This document shows, in pieces, positions 11,472-23,671 of a DNA stretch of 64,000 bases. The position numbers were made by a program, and so were the translations under genes. The DNA lies in contig CAJUUM010000034.1 in NCBI GenBank assembly GCA_910589415.1, positions 186,001-250,000 on the forward strand. The letters are read 5' to 3'. The first letter of the stretch is position 1, and every line of letters starts with the position of its first letter. Below the pieces are notes generated by a model. It saw only the letters and a list, made by a program, of their open reading frames with translations. It was not told the DNA's origin and did not search any database. Source of the stretch: Malachius bipustulatus (taxonomy: Eukaryota > Arthropoda > Insecta > Coleoptera > Melyridae).

Positions 11472-12553
11472 TTAATGTGCCCACTGAAGGCATGTATTGA
11501 AACACTTTACAGCATCTGCATGTGTTACTGTTGGTTCACTCTGACCCACATTGCTTTCAACATTTTGCAGAGTTTCCTCGATAATTTCTTGGTCTGTCAT
11601 ATTTTCATTATCCAAAACATTTTCCATTTCACCAAAGGCCCAATCTTTTACTACCTGAGATGGAACATTTTCGGTTTCACATATTCGATCCACCAGAAGA
11701 GCGAGATCCTTTTGAGGCAAGTCTCTTTCTCGTAGATTCTTTCGTACAGACGGTACAAAATTTTGATGAAACCACCACGGAATATATCCCTAGTTATCCA
11801 TCCGTTTTTCTGACCCCAGTAGTAAACAGGAAGTTCTCCACAATTTCTAAAAGAGCGAGGATTTTTTTCTTTACCGATAACAACAAGTGGTAACTTGTGA
11901 TTACCGCTAGAATTAGCACATGTCATAAATGTAACCCTGCCTTTCGATACTTTTCGACCCTGTGCACTTGTCTCTATGAATGAACTAAAGTCTGTTTTGG
12001 TAAACAGCGTCACAACAACCCTGACTCATCTGCATTGTAAACTTGTTCAGCACAGAGATTCATTTCGGCGATTTTTGGCGGAAAAGCAGCTGGAATGGTC
12101 GAACAGTACTTTCATCGTGTGACAGTTTTTCGCCCGTAATTTTCAGGTGTCTTATTCCATGTCTCTTTTTCAAGCGGTCTAACCATCCGATACTAGCATG
12201 AAAGGAATGTCCACTTTTAATAATTTCATTAGAAAAGTATTTCGCTTTCTCAGCCAACATGGCACCGCAAATTGGAGCATTTTTATTCTTTGTTGTAGAA
12301 ACCATTTATAGAGTGCCTCTTCAACTTTCGGATATTCTTGCTGACGTAAAGTTTGTCTTTTCCCAGGTCTCTGTTCTGTATTTTTTATGAAATCACGCAA
12401 CTGATCTTTCTTACGTTTGATATCCCAAATTGTCGATTTCCCAACATCATATAATTTTGCAAGAGATGTTACAGATTCACCGGCTTCAAAGCGATCCAGA
12501 ATAATATTTTTTTCACTTAGCGTTAATGTTTTATGACGACGACTACTAGCCAT
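11472..12553 (-). pseudogene. Tigger/pogo-type transposase, degenerate
   Basis: This is the transposase of the surrounding element (DNA binding plus DDE cut-and-paste catalysis). From Met 12553 the protein opens with a Psq/CENP-B-type helix-turn-helix (KTLTLSEKNIILDRFEAGES, then SVTSLAKLYDVGKSTIWDIK). A second CENP-B-like domain (GHSFHASIGWLDRLKKRHG) follows near 12180-12230. The first catalytic Asp is in YNADESGLL near 12020-12030. The protein then has frame changes (one in an A-run near 12285), an internal stop and an apparent deletion that removes the middle and last catalytic acids. The C-terminal tail reads to 11472. It should be inactive. Confidence 0.75.
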
Positions 12554-13196
12554 GATCAAATCATTTGTATTGTAACAAACTCGCACAAAATTGAAGACTG
12601 ACTGAAGAGAAATAAGCACGAACAGGCAATTGTTTCGATTGAATTGGCCTGTTCCCCGCATTCGGTCGTTTTTATTTCCTGGAAGTCGTAAATTTCATTC
12701 ACCCTGCTAAACCATTTATATTGCATATCTCGGGGGCACAATTTTATTTATTTTTATTAATAGGTATGCATGTAGAGATTGGCTGTTCCGATTATAAGGA
12801 TATTTTTGGACGACTGTTCGGACTACGAGGATAATTAATTTCTTTATAAATTTGAAGGGCTGTTCGGACTACGAGGATATTCGGATTAGCGAGGGGTCGG
12901 ATTAGCGTGTTATATATGTCACCAGAGGAAAAACTGGCAACACTGCGGGAGTAGCAACTTCTTCAGTTACGAGTTGGATGGTGAAAAGGGACGTGACGAA
13001 CATTACATTACGCTGTCGATCACACATCCTTATTATTAGTATTATTGTATTTAATTGGTTATTATCAGAATAGTTAAATAGTGCTTTTAAGTTACATTTA
13101 TTTTATTAGTTGGTAAAGGAATAAATCGTTCTGTTATTCAGTCCATCATTATTTATTGGTCACTTCCGACGGACATAACATAGCGGGACTCTACTG

Positions 13197-15825
13197 TATA
13201 TTGTTTTCAAATTTATTTGCAAAAATTTATAATCAAAATAACTTAAAATCATCTGATTTATGAAATTCGCTACAACACATGCACTTCAAACTTATAAGTA
13301 GGTATAGCACTGTTTATTTTTTGATGTTGTGTAACGAAGCAATGAAAATTGCTCCGTTTTACTAGGCACAATTATGGTTTTCTCCTTTTTGAATTAGTAA
13401 GAGATAGGTAATTTCAGGCCTAGGATTATCGATATTTCTTGTTAGTATTTCTAAAATTTATCTTCAGTAAAATCCGGTGATAGATTATTTAATAAACGGA
13501 CGTCGAATAGGAAAGGTTTTATCCGGTCGTTGCATTTCAGGGAACCCAGCTTGCCTGGTGTCGTGAACCTATCGCTTGCGATAGCCGATTACCTACCTAC
13601 CTACCTACGCCGTGAGATCGCGGCAGGAATTGTTAAATTTATAATAACATTTCTGTTTTCTGGTTTTATTTAATTCAGTCGAGCATTATTTTTATTCTTT
13701 AGAAGCGATGGGAATTTTCATCCAATAGATTTTTTTTGCGTCCGTAAACACGCGAAATAAATACAAACCAGAGGTAAATATTTAATACAAATCAGGCGAT
13801 TGCAGTTTTTGCATCCCGCAAAAAGTCAACTTCGTATCGACGTTTATTATTATTTCTAGAAATCATTTTCTCAATTACAACCAATGAAAACGCGCCGATT
13901 AGCCATTTGAAGATGAATGATGTCATCATTTATTATAAAAGGTAGCAGAGCCCTCCGAGATGGCTCACTTGGTCGTCACTTATTTTCTCGGTCACTTCTT
14001 CGTCTGTACCGGATCGTTTCTGGATTATTGGTGTGTCCGTAACTTGTGTAGTACTTAGTCGAGATTCAGTTCTGAATTTATTATTTCGCGTCCGTCCGTA
14101 GTTTGAGGGTTGTGACCCGTGCAGTTTTAGGGAATTCTTAGATTAACTCGCAGTAGTCGCAAGTTGTTTGAATAGTCCGTGGACAGTTTCCTTACGGTGT
14201 TGTGCTTCACCGTCCGTTGTGTTTCACCGTGTGCCCCGTGCAGTATCTATCAGACCGCGACGTCGCCGATCCGTCCGATACCACACCGACGCCGCTCCGC
14301 TTCGCAAAACAAGGTACGTTCATAATTGTAATAAAGCCGAGCCTTACACCCCACATTCACCTACGACAACCCACTTAAACTTGAAAGTCCTCTCTCTGTT
14401 GGCCGACTCCTGTACAACGACCTTCCGGGGGAGTTGCGGTTTTCTACTCACCGTTCTTTGCTTGGGCGCGGTGACCACTGGCCCCGGACGCTCGGTGGGA
14501 AGTTAACCTTAGCCCGTTGCACACGGAAGTGATCCGGTGTTCTTGGAGCCTGGCCTCAGATTCAGGCACACATACAACACACGCTCTTACACGCACACAC
14601 GGCTCGCCGGCTTTTCTGCCTTGTTTGCTGTTCTTAATTCGACGTACCACCGCCGCTCAATGGGTTCACCGATCGCTCGTTCCGATTTCGTACTGGTAGG
14701 TACCTACTTAATTTATTACGATCACTGAGTTATTTTATTTAATCATTTTCGACCTGACAGCGTACCCATAATAAAGATTGATCTGTGTATTTTATTTATA
14801 CCTTTATTACCCATATGTGATTTTTTTTATAATATTGTATGATTACTTTATTCACGTAAGTACCTACCATTTTTTTTTGGATTTGTTTTTGAAGGAATTT
14901 GCATTGTGTTTTAATTATTGTTGTTCATTAAAATAAACGTGTTAATATTTTGAGTCGTATTCTATGTCATTTCCCCGTTATCTCGCCGACAGCTTAGCTC
15001 CGTGAACGTGCCAGTCTACCAGGTAGGTGCGTAAAGAACATCGCCCTGACTAGTTCCTTTAATCTGGTGATAACTTGAGCCGACCCCTGGCATTTTCCTT
15101 TCTCCACGAGCTACCCTAGGGACAAGGGTACTAAGAAAGTACCATTGTGCATCAGGCACAGGGAAAACGCTGCGAGAACTTTCCCCAGGGAGTAAACCCT
15201 CACAAAAATCTGGCGCCCGAGAAGAATTTCCGCCGACTTACGTAAGTTTTCCCCAAGCCCCAGAGCGGCCTGTCACAGTTGTAAGATCAAAAAATCATTA
15301 TTCTAGTGATAAATCAAATTTCAGACTGAGCCAGACTGAGAGGTTTAACATGAGGGGGGAATTCTTAACGCTACTGGTATACTTTTACAATAAAAAATCG
15401 ACCTGTTTCGTTGTTGCTGTTTTTTTTTTGTAATAATTGTGCCAATTGTGCAGTATCAACTGAGAAAATGATTTATTTGTTACATAGGTACTTTTTCCTA
15501 ATTTTTGCTCATCATTTTAATAGCTCAACGAGGATACCATGGTTTCATAGAAGCATTGCATAGCTTCACCCTTAAAAGTTACTTTTGTGTCAAGGTCAAC
15601 GTCACCAGTAGATGATCCATCTGCCGACCATAGTTTTGATATGAAGCGTTTCCCGCTATCTGCCGCAGCTTCAAAGGTATTCCTCGTCCGTCCATTAAAA
15701 TGAGGAAATAATTTAAATATATTTTAATTTCTTTGTATAACTGTTTTGCACAAACATTATAATTTCTACAAGTCTCTATTTTCTAGAAAATTCGTTTTTT
15801 TTTCTTTAAAGATTTGAAGTGATCT
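13197..15825 (+). other. Non-coding region with LTR/leader-like features
   Basis: No supported gene. A TATA-like TATTATAAAA lies at 13931-13940 and is followed by a GC-richer, ORF-poor segment to about 14660. Near the end, TGGCGCCCGAGAAG (15211-15224) resembles a lysine-tRNA-type primer-binding site and follows CCCTCACA, a possible LTR end. Together these suggest a 5-prime LTR and leader of a retrotransposon whose coding part is missing. I could not find the LTR start or a second LTR copy. A promoter with an untranslated exon is the alternative. Confidence 0.35.
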
Positions 15826-16068
15826 TTAACCACATTCTTCTGTTGTGCTGGCATTCTTTCTGATTTTTTTTATAACTTTCACAGTCTTTAACGTATTCCT
15901 ATTTTTATCATTTTCTGGATTCACATCCTCCTTCCTACTCATGGATGAAGGTGAAAGAACTTCATCGCTACTGAGAACTATTGCTTCATCCATGAGGTCT
16001 TCATCTTGGTTAATATTGATTTCATTTAATGTTTTATCCATAAATTCACACGGAGATCCTTTCTCCAT
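15826..16068 (-). CDS. Small acidic ORF, unrecognised
   Basis: An 80-codon ORF starting MEKGSPCEFMDKT. The first half is rich in Asp/Glu and Ser; a basic cluster (VKVIKKIRKN) comes near the end. It could be an exon of the neighbouring leucine-rich-repeat gene on the same strand (16.3-16.8 kb), or chance. No family recognised and no splice evidence that convinces me. Confidence 0.2.
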   Translation of the reverse strand: MEKGSPCEFMDKTLNEININQDEDLMDEAIVLSSDEVLSPSSMSRKEDVNPENDKNRNTLKTVKVIKKIRKNASTTEECG

Positions 16069-16291
16069 TAATAGTATATAGAAATAAAATAATTATAATA
16101 ATACTAAATAAAATAAAATACAAACTAGATAATAATGATAGTATAACAGAGATGGCATGTGTTTCAGTTTCTATTGGCCTCACAATATCTGATCGTGTAG
16201 GCGTTATGGTAGGTATCTCTCAATTACTATTGGTCCTACAACGTCTGGTTGTGCAGTCGGTTCGTTGTCCTGTTCCTGAAAAAAAAAATTA

Positions 16292-16840
16292 AAAAGGAAA
16301 CTGAAAAAGAAAAAAAAGCTTTTCCAGTGATTGACATGCAGGTTGGACTTCGAATTCTTCGATGAGGTTATGAGACAAGTCGAGCAGCTTCAGCGTGTCT
16401 AGTCCGATGTACAAACATTTGGGGACCACCTCTAATAATTGATCATCTGAAAATATCAAGTTTTTGACTTTTAATTCGCTTAAACTAAGAGGCACTTCTT
16501 TTAAATTGCAACTTCGCAATTCCAGGACAGTTATATTGAGATTTCTGTACTGATAGAACCGGCTACCGGTGAGGTAGTTGAATAATCTGTTAATCCTGAT
16601 CCGGATCGATTTGGATCGTTTTGTCAGGTTTCTTTCCTTTACCAGGGTTTTTCCTCTACTCAAAAAGTTTGGCTCTTCTTGCATTTTGTTTCTCATCCAA
16701 TAGCAAAAAACAGTCTTCTCTCAAAGTCTTCATTCGAAAGTTCTTGGTGGATTTGAACATTACACTGAGAGTGTAATAATTATTATCCTCTATTGATGTA
16801 ATGAGAGCTATCCTTGTTGAGGTGTTCCTGTTCACTTTCA
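16292..16840 (-). pseudogene. Leucine-rich-repeat protein fragment, frame-broken
   Basis: Two coding-looking frames overlap on the minus strand. The first (about 16840 to 16670) reads TSTRIALITSIEDNNYYTLS and later DCFLLLDEKQNARRAKLFE, then hits TAG. The second (16696 to about 16300) carries leucine-rich repeats: LNITVLELRSCNLKEVP, then LDTLKLLDLSHNLIEEFE. One shift near 16665-16690 would join them, so this is a broken gene, or a gene with a missed intron or base error. Past 16310 two pyrimidine tracts ending in CAG look like splice acceptors, and a short open frame ending ERYLP-stop follows at about 16210-16277. The repeat spacing recalls small LRR proteins such as LRR1, but I cannot assign an orthologue. 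Confidence 0.45.
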
Positions 16841-17184
16841 GGTAAGGAGGTTAATAATGTAGTGTCATTATTGTTTAAAATGACATAATTGATCATAATC
16901 ACTCGGTAAGGATGACGATTTATTTTTCTCAGGAGGTTCACTGCTTTCCCTTCAAAGGACTTATTCTCCTTAAAAATTCAGTAATTAAAAAAAGCTATCT
17001 ATCTCATTGAATTTTTATGGGTATAATACTGTTGTTCATTCCGGTAACTGATGTTCTTTTTTTTAACAAATTTTTAACAAAGAAAAATGTTAAATTTATG
17101 GGTAACGGGATTTTACTGTGGGTAGAGGTGAGTTCCCAGGAGTGGATGATTGCCCCTTTGTACCCGTGACATGTCGATTAAAAT

Positions 17185-18002
17185 TGTTATGGTTTATTTA
17201 CAAAAGAAGTATATTTACAATAAATCGATCTAGTATTATTATTCATACGACTGATCGGAGGGTTGCTCCGTCCTCTGAGTGATAGAAAGAGGGCGGCCCT
17301 CGTTCTGGGAAGTGACCGGATTGGCTTCAGATAACCGCGTCGAAGGCGGGCCTCGTTTACCATTGACCTTTCCGGTACTGCTGCTGCTGGTGTCCTCGCT
17401 GCTCGCCGCTCACCATCAGTAATACGCTGTCGCACGGTCTGTGCTGTCCCGACCGTATGCAAGATACGCATCTCGGGGCCGTCCGGGCGATGACCTTCGT
17501 CGGCAGGCGCTCTCTGAAACAAAAGCCGCTCCCGATGCCTCAATACGACCTCGGGACGGCTGTTACTGGGTCCGGCCCTCAATACAGGCCGGGTAGGGAC
17601 TGAAGGGATCAGCCGGTACCTCAATACAGCGCCGGTTGATTCCCTATACTGATCGGTTACCGGCCAGAGCTCACTCCACTCTGGTCGCGCTTCCGAATGC
17701 CGGGTTACGGTTAGGGTCAACTCAGTTCATCGACCTACTGTAGCCGGCTATGTAAATTGGATGGGTGCACTCACTACATGCCCCAGCTGATCTCCGAGCT
17801 CAATTCACCCAGGAGAGAGAGTTGTTCGCGAGTCAGTTCCTCACGATCCTCTGGTCAGTCCTTCAGTTGGCACTCTTTATATAGCCGGTGCTGGTGGAGA
17901 TAACGTGTTTATCGCCGCCGTAAAAACTGTATCACTCCAGATAAACCCCTCTAATAATGAAATAAATAATAATTACCAACGAAAGCCTTGGATTTCGTTA
18001 CA
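17185..18002 (-). mobile_element. Solo LTR (retrotransposon)
   Basis: On the minus strand this 818-bp block starts TGTAACGAAATCC and ends CATAACA, i.e. TG...CA ends. It has promoter-like CTATATAAAGAG (plus 17875-17887) and a polyadenylation-like AATAAACC close to its end. Flanks GTTTT and ATTTT agree at four of five bases and could be a decayed target duplication. The middle is much more GC-rich than its surroundings and holds three spaced copies of GTATTGAGG. No internal retrotransposon region is attached, so it is a solo LTR. A 177-codon ORF across it is best seen as chance in GC-rich DNA. Confidence 0.7.
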
Positions 18003-19479
18003 AAAACTATACAGGGTGTCGGATGAGGCACCCCCAAATTTAGACAGTGTTCAGCGATAATTTTAATAAACATGTGGTCAAAACGTCAACTGAGACATCG
18101 TTAAAAAATTCCCAAATGAAGTTATTCCAATAATGCATTATGTATTGAAGAAAACGTTTTATATTGAATACTTAATTAAAATAGGTTACCAGTATATGTA
18201 GTATTTTTTAAATCCTCTGATCCAATATATGGATCCAAGGATAATTTGATCCAAAGTTAGAAAAATTAAATAAAATTAAATACATAATAATAGGTATACC
18301 TATAACAGTGACTTACCACATTTATACTTATATATATCATCCAACTGCACCCCGAAATTTACATCATCTTCTAAAGATTGTATTTTGTTCCGAATGAGGA
18401 TTCTTCCGCCCAAAATTGGTATCAGCTCTCCTGGTCCGTAAGTGTAACGAAAATTTTGTAATCAATTTTTTGATCTAAAATTGAAGCACTTTTATCAGTA
18501 ATTTATTTCATTAAATATCTGTTGATTAATTAATTAATTATTAATTAATTAATTATTTATCAATAGAACATTATGTGCAATAATCTTATTTCATCTACGC
18601 AACAACGGTGCTACAACATGGTCGCATCACATCCACTTACTGGGGTACCAATTATAAAAAAAAAATATATCGGGTTACTGGGGAGAAATAACAATAGATA
18701 CACAGTTTTATAAGTAAAAAATACTTATTACACAAATTGTAATACAAACAACAGTGATAGACTCTAAAAAATGGCAACATTTATAATGTAAACTTCAAAG
18801 GAGAGACCAACAAACCTATTAACACAACTGACTATTTATATCATAAATCTAATAAGTAAATATAGAACGATTCAGGAATAATTTCTATAACAATGAAACA
18901 TTTCTTATTTTATAAACCTTATTAGAAACAAAATAGTTTTATAGATTCAAAGCCAAGGTTTACACAATAGATCTTGGGAGACGGACAAGATGAAATTAGT
19001 TGATTTCTTGTATTGGGTTCGTTAGAAAGTTTAAAATAAATTTACTCTACCATAGATAACTCACAAAACATATCGAAGACTGAGAAGCAATGCCTGGTAA
19101 GTCCCTTTCTAAATTATAAACTTTTGCCGCGGTAATTGAATGTGGCCAAGCTTCCATTCTAAGCTCTGAAAAATGAAAATACTATATTCTGCAACAAACA
19201 CACAAAAAATTTGTGGGTTTCTTGCTGTCCTGCAGAGTTGCGTTAACCTCACATCCAATGTATTGCTTCATTGCTTCTAAGCCACCGAAATCAGAAAATC
19301 ATGCTAAATAATAGTATGGGTTTACATTACATATACTACAATTAACAAGTAACTACTCAACTTTGTTACATACATCTAAAAATATGATACCGAAAGTAAT
19401 AAAAATAATTTCACAATAAGATACTATGTTAAATGTAACATTCGCCAACCCAGGCCATAAAAAATATGATAAGAAATAT
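18003..19479. other. AT-rich non-coding interval with MITE-tip fragment
   Basis: ACAGGGTGTCGGATGAGGC at about 18012 is a fragment of the ACAGGGTG-type repeats seen elsewhere. An AATT/TTAA palindromic run lies at 18523-18560. Nothing else is supportable. Confidence 0.5.
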
Positions 19480-19791
19480 TGTTACGTTGATGTAGGATCA
19501 CACTGATTCGATATGAATTGATATGAATTAAAGTCTGCCTTGTACTTAATTAACGTATATTATTACTATTAACGATACAAGGAGAATAACCACGAGCACT
19601 ACCCGGCTGCAACCCTGAAGGGATCGTGTTGCTGTGCCGAGTGCTGATGATTGAATGGTATATTGATTATTGACAGTGGTGGTAGCCAGGAAGGTGGAAG
19701 GTACCCTGCTTAAGCACAGAAAGATACATGCTAATGAGACATTGTTGTCACTCTGCTCAGGCACAGCAGGATTGCCACATAAACTTCACCA
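19480..19791 (-). mobile_element. Putative LTR of a BEL/Pao remnant
   Basis: Downstream (minus strand) of the BEL DUF5641 remnant, a TTTCAAGGCGGGCAG polypurine-like tract lies at about 19794-19810. The LTR would start TGGTGAAGTTT at 19791 and end ACGTAACA at 19480, about 312 bp. This parallels the BEL copy at the left of the window. The 72-codon ORF here is LTR sequence, not a gene. Confidence 0.5.
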
Positions 19792-20030
19792 TAACTGCCC
19801 GCCTTGAAATGTTGTGATATAATAACAGTTCAATAAAAAGTTGATAGAAGACACATTGATATGTCACACGATGATTACATGCACATTTGTGAATTGAAAA
19901 AGGATTAAATCATTAATATTTACATTAAAAACAAAAAAGGATAAAATAATAACACAAATAAATTTGAATTTGCACTAGTACACAACCTTAACACAATTGA
20001 AATTGAAATTATATGTGGTAAACAATAAAC

Positions 20031-20578
20031 CTACTGGCTAATGATTTCACTAGAAGCAGTGTTTTTAAGCTCACTGATTGGTAGTCTGACAAGATTCGAA
20101 ACACTTCGTCTTGCTTCACGAGTGGCAGTTTTGACAGTTACCACCCTCACAACTCCGGCTGGATTTGGATGCACTTCTGTCACACGACCTTATGGCCACT
20201 CTAACGTGACGTAGCGGCATCGCGCACCCACACTAAATCACCGACCGCCAAGTTTGGTGTTTCCTTGATCCACTTCTGCTTTTGTTGAAGTAGTTGTGGG
20301 TAATGTCGGATCCATTGTTGTCAAAACTGCTGCTGCATGTAGTCGATGTGCCGCCAGTGATTCAACCGATTTATCGGTTGTTGTGACAGTTCGGCTTGTG
20401 GTCTAGTTAGGCTCCCACCGATGAGAAAATGCGCTGGCGTTAAAGGGGAAGGATCTCTGGGGGTCATTGAAAATTGAAAAAAGAGGTCGGGAGTTTAGAC
20501 ATGCCTCTATTCGAGTGAACAAGGTGCTTAACTCCTCAAATGATAATTTGGCGTCCCCTATGGTCTTGTACAGGGTGT
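20031..20578 (-). pseudogene. BEL/Pao Pol C-terminus remnant (integrase end plus DUF5641)
   Basis: Minus-strand reading from about 20578 gives LSFEELSTLFTRIEACLNSR, the conserved segment after the BEL integrase core. Further on come NRLNHWRHIDYMQQQ and NLAVGDLVWVRDA, the DUF5641 domain, ending with a stop at 20031-20033. At least two frame changes and internal stops interrupt it. The upstream part is cut by a repeat whose tip ACAGGGTGTCCCAAC starts at about 20572. RT and RNase H are absent. It is a decayed second BEL copy, different from the one at the left edge. Confidence 0.8.
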
Positions 20579-20720
20579 CCCAACACTTATGTCCACCCCC
20601 GAAATAGAGGTTAATTTTAAAGATAAAAAATTTAAACTGAGGATTTGTGTAATTAATATAGGACCACATAATGGCATAATCAGTAGGGTGGAATGAAAAT
20701 TTCAAAAAAAAAAAAAATTA
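20572..20720. repeat. ACAGGGTGTCCC-type repeat fragment
   Basis: The tip ACAGGGTGTCCCAACACTT resembles the foldback tips at 3212 and 62919 and interrupts the BEL remnant. I could not find a matching inverted end nearby, so it is probably a fragment. Confidence 0.45.
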
Positions 20721-20723
20721 TTT

Positions 20724-20980
20724 AATTTGTATTGTCATAGTTATCAAAAGGTGCGCAATGTAGTCAAAAAACAACTTGCTAAAAATAAATCCAAAATTTG
20801 CTTATCTTCCTTTTTCTCAATGGCTTTGTAATATGACTTTGTAAAAAAATTTTTTTTTTCTTAATTTGTATTGTCACAGTTATCAAAACGTGCACAATGT
20901 ACTTAGTCAAAAAACACCTTGCTAAAAATGAAATCAAAATTTGCTTATCTTCCGGTTTCTCAATGGCTTTGTAATGTGGC
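20724..20980. repeat. Two-copy tandem repeat, 139-bp period
   Basis: AATTTGTATTGTCA begins at 20724 and again at 20863; each is followed by GTTATCAAAA, GTGC(G/A)CAATGTA, the word ACTTGCTAAAAAT or a close variant, and TTTCTCAATGGCTTTGTAAT. Copies are diverged by scattered substitutions and small indels. Non-coding, AT-rich; the rest up to 21.8 kb shows no gene. Confidence 0.75.
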
Positions 20981-21817
20981 GCCAAATTAAGTATTATTTA
21001 TTTTTAAATACTATATGTTTTATTTATTATTTAATTTTATTTTCATTTAAAAGGAAACAAAAACTAACCAAAAAGAAGAAAAAAAACTCAGTGAAAGAGT
21101 TTGAATGTTTATTTCTGATAGAGAATACAGACAAAATACAAAATATTTAGTTTACTCAAAATTTAGAAGAATATAAACATGATGAGAAACCTGAAGTTTT
21201 TAAAATAAGTTACTCAGATTTCAGAAATAACTCTAACGTGTATGTAGGCACATTTTGGCATGTATTACACCAATATCAGAAAAAAAAATTTTTCGTTCGC
21301 ACCCTAATAATCAGTTTCATACAAAAAATTACTTCGGGCGCCAGCGATAAAAAACTGTAATATGGTGGTAAATTGTCGAAAAAAAAAACGATTTTTTCAA
21401 TACATAGGTAGAAATCGATTAATAAAATCAAAATCGCTTGAAAGAAATGCGAAAAAACTAATTAAAAGGCTTTAATTAAATAAAATATAATTATATAGCA
21501 ATGACAGGTAGAAAACTGATTTATGATGTGTAATAGGGTGATCAATAATGGTAGGCCCAATAAAGTTTTATTACAAAGTAAACAAGCCCTAAATAAATAT
21601 AGAAGAATGGCTCTTCTGGACTAAGGGAACATGCTGTGAACCTGAGGCACTGGACGCAGTGTCGTATTATGGAGTCATGAAAAAGGTGATTATTAAAAAT
21701 GTAAAATAAATATAATTATTTCAAATTTATGGGCTCTTATCCTTCAACTTGTGTATATGACATTAACGTGATTTTATTGACATCTATTATGATAATCATA
21801 AAACAATAAAATTGAGG

Positions 21818-23054
21818 TTAATTTACGGTATCCAGGAACTGTTTCTGATCAACAGTTTCTTTTTTATGATTTTGATCGTGAAGCTCAAATTTTTCACATT
21901 TCTAGCATTCTTCATTGCCCAGCTTTGTAAATGAAATGTTCAAGTCTTTGCTCACAATTTTTCGATACACTTCATATGAAACTGGAACGTTAGTATGAGT
22001 TGTCGTGAAGTTCTGATGCATATCCTTGATAGTTAAGTCGCTTGGGAGATAAAGACGTTTAGGAGCGTGTTGTCTTCTGTAGTGGGAAATGGCAGGGGAA
22101 AATGACATTATGTGCTTTTCGATAATTTCTCTGTCGACTTTTTTTCTTCCATTAAGGGTAGTATTAGAGGAACTAGATGTGGAACAACCTTCTATATTTT
22201 CATTTTTTAAAGCTGTTTTTATAATGCTGTCATTGTTGTGTGAAAACCCCAGTGTCCCGAGAAAGAATTTTTTGCATACAGGACGCAATGTTCCGTCCTT
22301 CTTCAAATAATACTTCAGACTTCTTTCTTTTTTCTTCATAATAAGTTCCTCAGCTTTTCTGTGTTTCGCAGTCCCGGTTTGTATATGAGTAGCTACATAA
22401 AGTTTTCGTTCTTTCAGGTTGTAGTTCCAAAATTTCTGGTTACGTATTTTCCTTTCTTCTTCAGAAAACACTTCAGTACACTTTCTTGAACAAGTTTCTT
22501 CATTGCATCCGGATTTAACGGCATGGAGCAATTTCTTTTTCAGTAATTTATGTTGGTTTCTTTCATCTTTACTTTTTTTTATAGATCTTTCTCTTTCTTA
22601 AACTTCCAGACTTGGTGAACGTACTGTCCTCAGTTGCGAATATATCTTTTTCATCTTCGTCTATATTATTGGGCTCAGCTGTGACTGCCGTGTCTAAAGC
22701 GCCATTATTATTCAATGGTGAATTTACTTCGCTGTATACTCCATTGGATGTATTTAAACTTTCTTCTACTTCTTCTACGTCTTCTTCTACTTCAGCCATT
22801 GCTAGTTTTTCTCCTGGCAGCTGATGCATTGATGGTAGTAGGGGTATAAAGTTTTCGTCCACTATATCTAGATCCATGATATCAATTTCAACAATTTCAA
22901 ATACATTAATCAATATACGTTCTAACAACACCCTCATAAACTCCAATTTTTCCTCGGGGAAGATCTCGTCTCTTAGCATATACATGCCGGTGTCGGTAAA
23001 GTGACTCAGAAGAAATAAGTCGGTAATCGTTTGCATTTTTAAATATTTACTCAA
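21818..23054 (-). pseudogene. Transposon-associated protein, frameshifted and with premature stop
   Basis: From Met 23054 the first frame encodes a leader rich in acidic residues (AEVEEDVEEVEE), ending in a basic run at about 22569. A one-base change in an A-run near 22580 leads into the second frame, down to 21902. That part has a Cys cluster (GCNEETCSRKC), DGTLRPVCKKFFLGTLGFS, then MSFSPAISHYRRQHAPKRLY and PVSYEVYRKIV. A TAG then interrupts, and the same frame resumes with KCEKFELHDQN to a stop at 21818. This motif order recurs in a widespread repeat-encoded family of insects and cnidarians that I take to be the N-terminal part of a DDE-type transposase; I cannot name the superfamily. The C-terminal catalytic part is missing. 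Confidence 0.6.
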
Positions 23055-23671
23055 ATTTTTACTTTCTGAGCTTTCATTAGTTTGTTGTTTTTTTTTTTAT
23101 ATGGTGATATACATTTTTTCTCTGTGGGAACATTATTATCTATAGCCATGAAGGCTATTTTTTTTCCTCTATTCATGATAACTGTAAAGAAAATAAATAC
23201 TGTAAGTACTTATTTATGTAGTTTTTTTGAATATCTAGGTACTATAACAATAATGGGTTTAGCCATATGCATTTTCGAAACAATAATTTAGTGAATAATA
23301 ATTTACAGAGGTAATCTGAATAATATTAGCGAAAAAAGCGAAAAAACTAGGTCCAATTTTCGTTAGAAGATTTATGCATGCAAAATCAAGTGTTAGTTTA
23401 CTCGAATATTTATCAAATAAAAAAAAATTCCTAACCGAAACCCTACACCATCATAACTCAATTAATGTATTTGAAACAATTTTCTAAAGTAATTACTACA
23501 TATAATAAGAATAATTTATAGGCACTTATCATAGATACATAATAAAATAATAGAGTTAGTGTAAGCGGGAGACTATATTTATACATATAAATGGTGGTTA
23601 TTCAATAATAAGTATTATTATTGTAACTTACCATAAAAAATCTATCTGAAGTCACACTTTATTGTAATCAG

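Larger units (their letters stand above)
7560..13196 (-). mobile_element. Tigger/pogo DNA transposon with internal insertion
   Basis: Both ends read CAGTAGAGTCYCGCTA inward (from 7560, and the reverse complement ending at 13196) and are flanked by TA (7558-7559 and 13197-13198), as expected for Tc1/mariner-pogo transposons. A Tigger-typical subterminal word GGATTAGCG recurs near 12885-12910. The transposase lies on the minus strand at 11472-12553. The element is about 5.6 kb, more than twice a usual Tigger, because about 3.5 kb of non-coding DNA lies between the left end and the transposase. Confidence 0.8.

Noticed and set aside
17187..17720. 177-codon GC-rich ORF, Arg/Pro-rich
   Set aside because: It lies inside a solo LTR with TG...CA ends, TATA box and polyadenylation-like signal; composition alone explains the open frame.
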